Positions 1 through 5,824 of a stretch of 5,824 bases of DNA are shown here, piece after piece (position 1 is the first letter of the stretch; each line of letters begins with the position of its first letter). A model generated the notes under the pieces. It was not told where the DNA came from. It was given only the letters and a program-made list of their open reading frames with translations, and made no database searches. Source of the DNA: Fulvivirga aurantia (GTDB lineage Bacteria; Bacteroidota; Bacteroidia; Cytophagales; Cyclobacteriaceae); NCBI RefSeq assembly GCF_009711475.1, contig NZ_SMMD01000697.1, positions 1 to 5,824 of the forward strand, written 5' to 3'. The position numbers were made by a program, and so were the translations under genes.

Positions 1-140
1 TTTTTTGGCTTACTATTTAAAAGGTGGCAGATTCTGTTTTTTATGAAATATTACCTATTTTAAATTTACATGAAGAGTTTTATTCTTCTATGAGTGTTAC
101 ATTTTAGTTACAAGCGGCATATATTCAAAAATTGAACTGC
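1..140. other. AT-rich upstream region, no recognisable gene
   Basis: No convincing coding sequence is visible here on either strand. Two forward frames are open from the left edge but stop at 61-63 and 44-46, so the end of an upstream gene cannot be excluded, though nothing identifies one. Two partial matches to the Bacteroidota -7 promoter element TAnnTTTG are present: TAAATTTA at 61-68 and TACATTTT at 98-105. Each differs at the last base only. Neither has a clear TTG -33 element at the usual distance of about 20 bases. The second would give a leader of roughly 30 bases before the ATG at 141. If the three-gene operon has its own promoter, this is where it should lie, but the sequence alone does not prove it. 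Confidence 0.3.
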
Positions 141-3100
141 ATGGTTTTACGTCTATCAATTGGCTTGATATTATTTATTTGCTTTCACACATCAAATCTC
201 GTAGCCGCAGATTTCAGAACAATTAGTAATGGAGATTGGAATGACCCCACCATATGGGATCAGGGAAGTATACCTAATCCTACCGACAATGTTTTTATCG
301 ACCACAGTGTAAGCCGCACAGGCAACTACATAAGCAATGGTGCAATAAGAGTAAGCATCAATGGGAGCTTATTTATAGAAGGAATTCAAAATAACGGTTT
401 AATCGAGGTTCAAGGACTTTTTAGATCATTAACAGTATTTAATGCGGGAGATGTTTTAATAGAAGGAGCAGCTGATATTACAGATTTTACCAATCAGCTT
501 AGTGGTACGTTAAATATTGCCGGTTTGTTAAACCTTACCAACTTAACCAATGCACTCGGAGGAAGTGTAGTAAATGTAGCGTATCTATCAGTCAGTAATT
601 CTTTAGAAAATTTTGGTAACCTGGAGCTGGCGACTAAAGAAAGTGCCATGTTGGTCTCGGGTAATTTCATAAATAGAGTAGGAGGTACATTTAAAATTTG
701 CGGACTCATGGGACTGGGTGATCCGGAAGACGCACCAACAAATGACCCCAAAAGTTTCGTTAATAATGGCACCATCGATGGCTGTAATGGTGGTATTGCT
801 GGTGACAATTTCTCTTCCATTACCAATAATGGAGACATACTCAATACTGTTTTTGCTTGTATAGAAAGTGGCAATATAACCAACTCAGGTACAGGATCTT
901 TTACCATTAGCTGTTGTTTTCTGGTAGATGTAGAAGCCGGTCCTAACCGAAGGCTTTGTCAAGGGGCGTCTACCCAACTGGGGGGAGATCCCTCGGCAGA
1001 CAACGGTACTGAACCCTATACTTATCAATGGAATGAAGTAGGAGGTGGAATTGTCTCAACAGAACCCAATCCTATTGTGAGTCCAACCGTAAACACCGCC
1101 TATGTTTTAACACTTACCGATAGTGATACTCCGACAGCTTGTGTAAAACGAGATACTGTAATAGTGCGAGTTACAGATAAGGTTATTGCCAGAGCAGGAG
1201 AGCCTAAGTTTATCTGTGAGGGAGAAAGTGTAACGATTGGCGTAGCACAAACTTCCTCATGTGGCGAAGCGCCTTATACGATTTTATGGTCTCCGGCAGA
1301 AGGTTTGGATAATCCTTCCAGCCCCAACCCAATAGCTTCACCCTCATCGACTACTCAATATATTGTTACCATTACAGATGACGCGGGAGATGTTGATAGA
1401 GATACAACATTTGTTTTTATTCAACCCAGGCCACCCGCTGCAGAAGCAGGTCCTGATCAAGAGTTGTGCAACGCCACTTCTACTCCGTTAGAAGCCAATG
1501 AAGTGATTGGAGGGACAGGTGCCTGGAGTGTGGTTTCCGGTAATGCAAGTATCACATTTGATGATGTAAATGATCCTAAAACCAATGTTAATGGTGTGGG
1601 ATTTGGAGATGCCGTTTTAAAATGGACAGCTACTACAGGCGTGTGTCAAACGGAAGATGAGGTGATTATAAGTGTCGCTCCACCGGCTTCGCTTGCCGAT
1701 GCAGGTGATAATCAAAAGCTGTGTGACCAGACAAGTACTACGATGAGTGCTACCGAGCCGGCAAACGGTTCAGGTACCTGGTCTCTGGCTGCAGGCTCCG
1801 CAACCATAGTTGATATAAATGATTCCCAAACAGAAGTAACAGATATCCCCCTCGATGGAAGCACAGTGATTCTCACATGGACGGTGTCTAGTGGTGTTTG
1901 CTCTAGTAACTCAGATAATGTAGAGATCACAGCCCAGCAATCACCACCCGATATAGATGTTGGTGCAGGTCAGGAATTATGTAATGTAACTGAGACAACA
2001 ATTTCTGCCAGCACCAATGCCGGAGTTGCAGTTGGTGGCACCTGGTCAGTTGTGAGTGGCACAGCAAATATCGTTGACCCCAATGCCGCTACTACTGATG
2101 TAAATGGACTTGTTGTGGGTGGCAGTGCTACTTTAAAATACACAATCAGTTCTATAAACTGCCCTGACAGTGAATCAGAAATTACAGTAACAGTTTTTGA
2201 GGAGCCTTCAGACGCTCAGGCAGGACCTGATCAGGTACTTTGCGCAGGTGAAGAAACGACTACATTAGATGCCAATTCACCCGCAATAGGTGTCGGAGAA
2301 TGGAAAATCGCGAACGGTAACATCACAATAGACGACCCGACAAATCCAAAAAGTACAGTTTCTGACCTGGAGCCAGGTGAGTTTGAACTCATGTGGGTGG
2401 TAAGTAATGGGTCTTGCGATCCAAATACTGATGTGATGACACTTCGAGTCTATGAAGTGCCGGCCGTTGAAGAATCATCTGTAGATATTTGTATTGGTGA
2501 TGAAGTGCAACTGCAGGCAATCGGTGGCGATGCGTATGCCTGGAGTCCTACCGATGGTCTAAGTCAGGCCGATATTGCTAACCCTATAGCCAACCCATCA
2601 ACTACCACAACTTATCAGGTAGAAATTATTCGGGATTTTTGTCCAAACCAGATATTAGATGTATTAGTAGAAGTGCGAGAAAAACCTGATGTGAGTGTAT
2701 TTCCGACTGATACCACAATTATAATTGGCGAATCTATTCAGTTGAGAGCTCAGGGGGCTACATCATATATCTGGGCTCCTGAAGATGGTTTGGATAATCC
2801 TTCGGTTGCTAATCCAGTGGCTTCTCCATTACAAAACATAACTTACAAAGTGACTGGTACCAATGAGTTTGGATGTATCGATGAAGCTTTTGTCGATATT
2901 ACTATAGATGAAGAATTTGAAATATTTGTACCGGAAATGTTTTCACCAAATGAGGATGGAAACAATGATGTCCTTTTTGTAAATGTATATGGAATAAAAG
3001 AGGTTAAGTTCCAGGTCTATGACAGGTTAGGTAAAGTGGTCTTTGCCACAGAAAACCCCGAGGTGGGCTGGGACGGAAGATTTAATGGAGAAAAACAAAA

Positions 3101-3188
3101 TATAGATGCTTATCCTTATGTAGTGACAGCTGAGACCTTTACAGGTCGTGTTATTACCAAAAAAGGGGCTGTACAGTTAATAAGGTAA
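141..3188 (+). CDS. T9SS type B cargo: multi-repeat adhesin-like protein with gliding-motility C-terminal domain
   Basis: This is a 1015-residue secreted surface protein. The start chosen is ATG at 141. The frame is open from 108 and offers a TTG at 132, which would add only three residues before the hydrophobic signal. Residues 1-23 form a signal peptide (basic Arg4, hydrophobic core, VAA before Asp24). Residues 24-258 look like a beta-solenoid: the start NGDWNDPTIW with G..P...D.V.I is common in Bacteroidota surface proteins, and short NNG-type rungs follow. Residues 262-924 hold eight Ig/PKD-like repeats of about 75-88 residues. Residues 925-1015 form the type B sorting domain (CHU_C, TIGR04131 type), with FSPNEDGNND, a VYDRLGKVVF strand, W-D-G-R and a terminal KGAVQLIR. 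The family is exported by the Sec system and then by the T9SS to the cell surface. In Flavobacterium johnsoniae such cargo (SprB, for example) depends on a neighbouring SprF-like protein, which matches gene 2 here. No catalytic domain is visible, so adhesion or motility is inferred. Its ligand is unknown. Confidence 0.93.
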   Translation: MVLRLSIGLILFICFHTSNLVAADFRTISNGDWNDPTIWDQGSIPNPTDNVFIDHSVSRTGNYISNGAIRVSINGSLFIEGIQNNGLIEVQGLFRSLTVFNAGDVLIEGAADITDFTNQLSGTLNIAGLLNLTNLTNALGGSVVNVAYLSVSNSLENFGNLELATKESAMLVSGNFINRVGGTFKICGLMGLGDPEDAPTNDPKSFVNNGTIDGCNGGIAGDNFSSITNNGDILNTVFACIESGNITNSGTGSFTISCCFLVDVEAGPNRRLCQGASTQLGGDPSADNGTEPYTYQWNEVGGGIVSTEPNPIVSPTVNTAYVLTLTDSDTPTACVKRDTVIVRVTDKVIARAGEPKFICEGESVTIGVAQTSSCGEAPYTILWSPAEGLDNPSSPNPIASPSSTTQYIVTITDDAGDVDRDTTFVFIQPRPPAAEAGPDQELCNATSTPLEANEVIGGTGAWSVVSGNASITFDDVNDPKTNVNGVGFGDAVLKWTATTGVCQTEDEVIISVAPPASLADAGDNQKLCDQTSTTMSATEPANGSGTWSLAAGSATIVDINDSQTEVTDIPLDGSTVILTWTVSSGVCSSNSDNVEITAQQSPPDIDVGAGQELCNVTETTISASTNAGVAVGGTWSVVSGTANIVDPNAATTDVNGLVVGGSATLKYTISSINCPDSESEITVTVFEEPSDAQAGPDQVLCAGEETTTLDANSPAIGVGEWKIANGNITIDDPTNPKSTVSDLEPGEFELMWVVSNGSCDPNTDVMTLRVYEVPAVEESSVDICIGDEVQLQAIGGDAYAWSPTDGLSQADIANPIANPSTTTTYQVEIIRDFCPNQILDVLVEVREKPDVSVFPTDTTIIIGESIQLRAQGATSYIWAPEDGLDNPSVANPVASPLQNITYKVTGTNEFGCIDEAFVDITIDEEFEIFVPEMFSPNEDGNNDVLFVNVYGIKEVKFQVYDRLGKVVFATENPEVGWDGRFNGEKQNIDAYPYVVTAETFTGRVITKKGAVQLIR
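924..1430 (+). repeat. Protein repeats A1 and A2 (Ig/PKD-like, first pair)
   Basis: These are two tandem domain repeats in the adhesin, residues 262-347 and 348-430. Type A follows the pattern AG, then C-x-G, then Y-x-W or I-L-W, then a P..NPI.SP..(N/T)T.Y turn and strand, and ends in a D.T-type strand. A1 has WNEVGGGIVSTEPNPIVSP and A2 has WSPAEGLDNPSSPNPIASP. This pattern is common in Bacteroidota adhesins that carry the gliding C-terminal domain. The repeats have diverged strongly at the DNA level, so they are domain repeats, not recent tandem copies. Confidence 0.75.
1434..2462 (+). repeat. Protein repeats B1-B4 (PKD-like, central block of four)
   Basis: These are four tandem repeats, residues 432-515, 516-603, 604-689 and 690-774. 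Type B reads AGxxQxLC, then a turn, then G-x-W-x-(V/L/I)-x-x-G-x-(A/I)-x-I-x-(D/V), then a T-x-V strand, then LxW or LKY with a Cys, and a closing V-x-V strand. Type B is separated from type A by the GTWSVVSG-like core and by lacking the SPxxGL...NPxAxP segment. The two Cys are 58-60 residues apart in every copy, so all four probably share one fold with one disulfide. Confidence 0.75.
2463..2912 (+). repeat. Protein repeats A3 and A4 (Ig/PKD-like, second pair)
   Basis: Residues 775-849 and 850-924 return to the type A pattern after the B block: YAWSPTDGLSQADIANPIANPSTTTTY in outline for A3, and YIWAPEDGLDNP followed by ANPVASP for A4. Both are shorter than A1 and A2, about 75 residues each. 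A4 leads directly into the sorting domain and lacks the first Cys, having Ile in TIIIGES where the others have C-x-G. A 17-base exact match coding for GLDNPS links A4 (2787-2803) to A2 (1302-1318). Confidence 0.75.
2913..3185 (+). other. Type B T9SS sorting domain (CHU_C) of gene 1
   Basis: These last 91 codons encode the gliding-motility-associated C-terminal domain. The visible hallmarks, in order, are FVPEMFSPNEDGNND, a V...VYDRLGKVVF strand pair, GWDGRFNG, a Y.Y.V.A strand and the terminal KGAVQLIR. In the family this domain directs secretion through the T9SS. Type B domains differ from the short type A domains and generally need a PorP/SprF-family partner, which is encoded immediately downstream. 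Confidence 0.9.
3181..3185 (+). promoter_or_regulatory. Weak SD-like TAAGG before gene 2
   Basis: TAAGG lies at the very end of gene 1, six bases before the ATG at 3192. Bacteroidota usually initiate without a strong Shine-Dalgarno sequence, so this may be chance. Its position would allow ribosomes finishing gene 1 to start gene 2 directly. Confidence 0.25.
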
Positions 3189-3191
3189 CTA

Positions 3192-4190
3192 ATGATAGTT
3201 GGTAAAAGGTTATTAGTATTAGGTTGTATTGTATTGATGTCTTTGACGTCAAAAGCTCAGGAACCATTTTTTTCTCAGTTTTATAATTCGCCCCTCACCC
3301 TTAATCCGGCCCTTACCGGAATAGCTTACGGTCAGGTAAGAGTGGCATCTAATTATAAAAATTACCTTTCTTCAGTAGATCCATTTACTACTATAGGGGC
3401 TTCAGTAGATATGTCACTTTTTGATGCTGATGAAAACCCTGATTTTGGTGGGTTAGGTGTATCTGTGGTGCAGGCTGAGTCTGGTTTTAACCTTACACAC
3501 CTCAAGGCGATGTTGTCGTTGAGTTATCACAATGCCGTTGGTAAGAACTCCTATTTAGCACTTGGGCTTCAGGCCGGTGTAGATGATACCAGGTTAAACA
3601 ACACAAATTTAAGTACACAAAGTCAATGGGTGCCTCTATCAGGTTATGATCCAACATTGGCTTCTAATGAATCTTTTGATGAATCAAGCGCAACCACATT
3701 AGATTTTAATGCCGGACTGCTATGGTATTCGTTTTTGTCGAGTAAGACTACACTATTTGCCGGTGTTTCAGTTTTTCATATTTCAGAACCGGAAAAATCA
3801 TTTTTAGGAGAAAAGGCCAATTTGGCCAGAAAATACCTATTTCATGGAGGTGGCAAACTTGATATTAGTAGTAATGTAACACTGGTGCCTAACATGGTAT
3901 ATTTTTATCAAAACGGGTCTCATATCATTAACCCAGGTGTAGCTGTAGAGTACGCTTTTTCTAGTGATATAGCGGGCTCTTTAGGCGGTTGGGTGAGAAA
4001 TACAGATGCATTTATTGCAGGAGCAGGTTTAGAATATGCCAACCTGGCTGTCGGTTTGTCTTACGATTTGTATGTAAATAATAATGAACTGGCCACCAAT
4101 GGAGGCTATGAGGTGAGTCTTACCTATCACTTCAATAAAAAGCTAACAAAGAAAACTAACGTAATGTCTAACCCAAGTCCTAGGCTCTAA
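3192..4190 (+). CDS. PorP/SprF-family type IX secretion outer-membrane protein
   Basis: This 332-residue protein matches the PorP/SprF family (TIGR03519 type), whose members are usually about 300-340 residues. Residues 1-22 are a signal peptide ending SKA before Gln23. It is followed by the family hallmark FFSQFYNSPLTLNPALTG at 26-43. The rest alternates polar and hydrophobic residues with many Gly and aromatic residues, as expected for an outer-membrane beta-barrel. Its last predicted strand is YEVSLTYHF, ending near Phe314. A basic tail, NKKLTKKTNVMSNPSPRL, follows and is longer than I expect for the family. In Flavobacterium johnsoniae SprF is needed to bring SprB to the surface, and sprF-like genes often sit next to genes for type B cargo. 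Placed 3 bases after such a gene, this one most likely serves that protein. It is probably a cargo-linked paralogue and not the core PorP of the motor complex. No gene symbol is given because the family has many paralogues per genome. Confidence 0.92.
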   Translation: MIVGKRLLVLGCIVLMSLTSKAQEPFFSQFYNSPLTLNPALTGIAYGQVRVASNYKNYLSSVDPFTTIGASVDMSLFDADENPDFGGLGVSVVQAESGFNLTHLKAMLSLSYHNAVGKNSYLALGLQAGVDDTRLNNTNLSTQSQWVPLSGYDPTLASNESFDESSATTLDFNAGLLWYSFLSSKTTLFAGVSVFHISEPEKSFLGEKANLARKYLFHGGGKLDISSNVTLVPNMVYFYQNGSHIINPGVAVEYAFSSDIAGSLGGWVRNTDAFIAGAGLEYANLAVGLSYDLYVNNNELATNGGYEVSLTYHFNKKLTKKTNVMSNPSPRL

Positions 4191-4192
4191 TG
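4188..4192 (+). promoter_or_regulatory. Stop/start overlap TAATG between genes 2 and 3
   Basis: The stop codon TAA of gene 2 (4188-4190) shares its last A with the ATG of gene 3 (4190-4192). Such overlaps commonly couple translation, so genes 2 and 3 are probably made in linked amounts. Only a weak TAGG (4181-4184) precedes the ATG. Confidence 0.6.
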
Positions 4193-5824
4193 ATCTATCG
4201 GTTAATAATTATAGGGCTTTTGATATGCTCAAATTCGATTCTGATTGCTCAACGAATAGATAGTTTTAGAGAACGAAAGAATGAAATACAAGCTGAGGAA
4301 TACAGACAGGTAGGTCTCAAGCTTTTCGAAGATCGAAACTTTTACGCAGCAGCAGATAATTTTCAGAAAATTGAAGAGCTAGAACAAACTACCGCAGAAG
4401 ACACCTGGCACCTTGCAGAGTCTTACCGAATGCTCAATAGATACCAACAAGCCTTAAATAACTATACTAAATTACAAGCAGAACAATACCCAACGGTAGG
4501 TTTCTATCAAGCTCAAATGCAAATGAGTTTGGAACAGTACGATGAGGCTATTGATAATTTTAAGGCATTTCTTAAAAACGATGGTGCTAGCAAGTTAATG
4601 GTGGCAGAGGCAAGAGAGAAAATCAAATGGTGTGAGGAGGCTAAGCAAATATTAAAAAAACCAGGGAATCAGATAAGTACGGTAAATAGGAAGGCTTTAA
4701 ACGGATATTCGGGTTTTGGCTTCGGTGCTGTAAATTACCAGGGGAAATTAATATTTACAGGAGTTGAGCGTGTTAAAGTTGGTAAGACGCTCCCTGTGGG
4801 AGAGGTAAAGGTTGTTTTCGATTCTCTATATGTAAACCGAATGATAGATGGAGAGCGTGGTATACCCTTAGATGTAGAGCCAGTCGATGATCACTACAGT
4901 ATTGGCAGCCCAACATTTACGAGCGATGGAAACAAGGTTTACTTCACCCAATGCGAAGATGCGGTTGAGAAGAATTGTGAAATATACAGCGCCACGAAGG
5001 AAAAAGACAGGTGGTCTAAGCCGAAAAGAGAAGCACTCATCAACATAGATTCTTACAACTCGAAACACCCTATGCTGGCACAGATTGAGCAAAATACAGT
5101 GCTCTTCTTTTCTTCCAACAGGCCGGGAGGAGAGGGAAATTATGATATATGGTATGCCAGGATAGACTCCAATGGCGTTGCAAATAATATCAAAAATTTA
5201 GGCACAGGAGTAAATACCGAAGAAAATGAGATAACGCCTTTTTTCGATAGTTCAAATGGCCATTTCTTTTTCAGTTCTAATGGATTAAAGTCGCTGGGTG
5301 GATATGATGTGTTTATGGTAAAAATGAATCCTAACCTGACCAGTGGGAAGGTTTTCAACTTAGGGAAGCCTATAAATTCAGGGGCAGATGACATTTATTT
5401 TTACCTAAAAAATGCCGATACCAACGGATACCTCACTAGTAATCGGGAAGAGGGATGCTGCGATAATATATATGATATAACCTTTGAGCTGCCTTTTAAT
5501 TACAATCAGCTACCCAATTACATGACCGAAGTGGATGAGTTTGCACAAGACGATGCAAGCTTCGCATTGGCTCAGGATGAATTTTTTAATTATAAAAATT
5601 TGGGTTACGAAGAAAGCGATTCTGAAGCACTGGTAGTTTCTGATGTTGATATTACGGGTGATCTGTTTTCTAATGATACACCATTATCCAATACAACTGT
5701 ATACTTAACTGATGACACCGGATCGATTATTGATTCTACGACCACTGATGACGCTGGTAAGTTTGCGTTTAGGTCACTTCCTGGTGGTGAACAGTATTTT
5801 TACACCCTAGCTGCCGATGATGCT
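4190..5824 (+). CDS. PorE-like TPR / beta-propeller / regulatory-domain protein, cut by right edge
   Basis: The frame is open from ATG 4190 to the window end, giving 545 residues with no stop. Residues 1-20 are a signal peptide (hydrophobic core, LIA before Gln21). Residues about 37-131 form roughly three TPRs (F..A...F and Y..A...Y helix pairs) with a capping helix to about 155. Residues about 172-433 resemble a PD40/WD40-type propeller with recurring blades: SPTFTSDGNKVYF, SSNRPGGEGNYDIWYA, SSNGLKSLGGYDVFMV and TSNREEGCCDNIYDI. Cys255/Cys263 and the Cys423-Cys424 pair may stabilise loops. From about 486 a carboxypeptidase-regulatory-like fold begins (TGDLFSN, TVYLTDDTGSIIDS, DDAGKFAFRSLPGG). 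This order matches Porphyromonas gingivalis PorE (PG1058), which ends in an OmpA-like peptidoglycan-binding domain. That domain would lie beyond the edge. The role inferred is a periplasmic link between a PorP/SprF-type protein and the cell wall. Its place in this operon suggests a locus-specific paralogue, not the core PorE. Confidence 0.88.
   Translation, partial: MIYRLIIIGLLICSNSILIAQRIDSFRERKNEIQAEEYRQVGLKLFEDRNFYAAADNFQKIEELEQTTAEDTWHLAESYRMLNRYQQALNNYTKLQAEQYPTVGFYQAQMQMSLEQYDEAIDNFKAFLKNDGASKLMVAEAREKIKWCEEAKQILKKPGNQISTVNRKALNGYSGFGFGAVNYQGKLIFTGVERVKVGKTLPVGEVKVVFDSLYVNRMIDGERGIPLDVEPVDDHYSIGSPTFTSDGNKVYFTQCEDAVEKNCEIYSATKEKDRWSKPKREALINIDSYNSKHPMLAQIEQNTVLFFSSNRPGGEGNYDIWYARIDSNGVANNIKNLGTGVNTEENEITPFFDSSNGHFFFSSNGLKSLGGYDVFMVKMNPNLTSGKVFNLGKPINSGADDIYFYLKNADTNGYLTSNREEGCCDNIYDITFELPFNYNQLPNYMTEVDEFAQDDASFALAQDEFFNYKNLGYEESDSEALVVSDVDITGDLFSNDTPLSNTTVYLTDDTGSIIDSTTTDDAGKFAFRSLPGGEQYFYTLAADDA
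4298..4654 (+). other. TPR region of gene 3
   Basis: Residues 37-155 of gene 3 form paired helices with TPR spacing: YRQVGLKLFEDRNFYAAADN, then a W/L/A..Y..L.RY..AL..Y unit, then FYQAQMQMSLEQYDEAIDNF. TPRs bind other proteins, so this part is the likely contact for a T9SS partner. The partner itself is not shown by the sequence. Confidence 0.75.
4703..5488 (+). other. PD40/WD40-like beta-propeller region of gene 3
   Basis: Residues 172-433 carry repeated blades in which a P.F..(D/S)(G/N)...(Y/F)F strand is followed by (S/T)SN, then a glycine-rich loop and a D-(I/V)-(W/F/Y) strand. At least three loop-and-strand units are clear, near residues 308-323, 362-377 and 416-430. The total is consistent with a propeller, but the blade count cannot be fixed by eye. 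Confidence 0.7.
5645..5824 (+). other. Start of carboxypeptidase-regulatory-like domain, truncated
   Basis: Residues 486-545 follow a low-complexity acidic linker (about 445-485). They show the D.TG.L....PL.NTTVYL.D..G...DS..TDD.GKF.F..LPGG pattern of the CarboxypepD_reg fold, a small beta-sandwich. The window ends inside it. Confidence 0.65.

Noticed and set aside
1..9. T-run at the left edge as the end of a terminator
   Set aside because: The sequence needed for the stem lies outside the window, so a hairpin cannot be tested.
494..907. Open minus-strand frame of about 137 codons opposite the adhesin N-terminus
   Set aside because: It lies entirely within a well-supported gene, its protein is proline/leucine/serine-rich with no domain, and it mirrors the forward codon pattern.
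1712..1930. Open minus-strand frame of about 72 codons opposite repeat B2
   Set aside because: It is a shadow of the forward gene, with no recognisable domain and no independent start signal.
924..2912. Repeat array as a CRISPR or DNA satellite
   Set aside because: The repeats are 225-264 bases, in frame and diverged at the DNA level. They are protein domain repeats.
4190..4252. Possible lipoprotein signal in gene 3 (LLIC at residues 10-13)
   Set aside because: Ile before the Cys does not fit a lipobox, which needs a small residue there, and the Cys is too close to the start. Cleavage before Gln21 is more likely.
4868..5394. Two short minus-strand frames opposite gene 3 (4868-5092 and 5140-5394)
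   Set aside because: Both overlap the propeller region of the forward frame, which has clear domain motifs. Neither shows a domain or signal of its own.

Overview
The window reads as a stretch of a Bacteroidota chromosome, probably a gliding or surface-active member of the Cytophagia/Flavobacteriia type. Three things support this: a type IX secretion system (T9SS) type B cargo protein with a gliding-motility-associated C-terminal domain, a PorP/SprF-family outer-membrane protein, and a TPR/beta-propeller protein of the PorE-like kind. Strong Shine-Dalgarno sequences are absent or weak, which also fits. The assignment to class is inference.

Layout: bases 1-140 are an AT-rich upstream region with no recognisable gene. 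Gene 1 (141-3188) encodes a 1015-residue exported adhesin-like protein. It has a signal peptide, a beta-solenoid-like N-terminal region, eight Ig/PKD-like repeats of two kinds in the order A-A-B-B-B-B-A-A, and a type B T9SS sorting domain. Gene 2 (3192-4190) follows after 3 bases and encodes a 332-residue PorP/SprF-family protein. Gene 3 starts at 4190, sharing one base with the stop of gene 2, and stays open to the right edge. Its 545 visible residues hold a signal peptide, about three TPRs, a PD40/WD40-like propeller and the start of a carboxypeptidase-regulatory-like domain. An OmpA-like peptidoglycan-binding domain is expected just beyond the edge.

The three genes share a strand with almost no spacing, so they are very likely one operon. 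From what is known of SprB/SprF in Flavobacterium johnsoniae, the simplest model is that gene 1 is a surface cargo protein and gene 2 is its dedicated outer-membrane partner for export or anchoring. Gene 3 would then link that partner to the peptidoglycan on the periplasmic side. This layout is known in outline in the phylum. The points most worth a second look are the mirror-like repeat order of the adhesin, the uneven cysteine pairing among its repeats, and the basic tail on the PorP/SprF protein. No tRNA, rRNA, CRISPR array, insertion sequence or integrase was seen.
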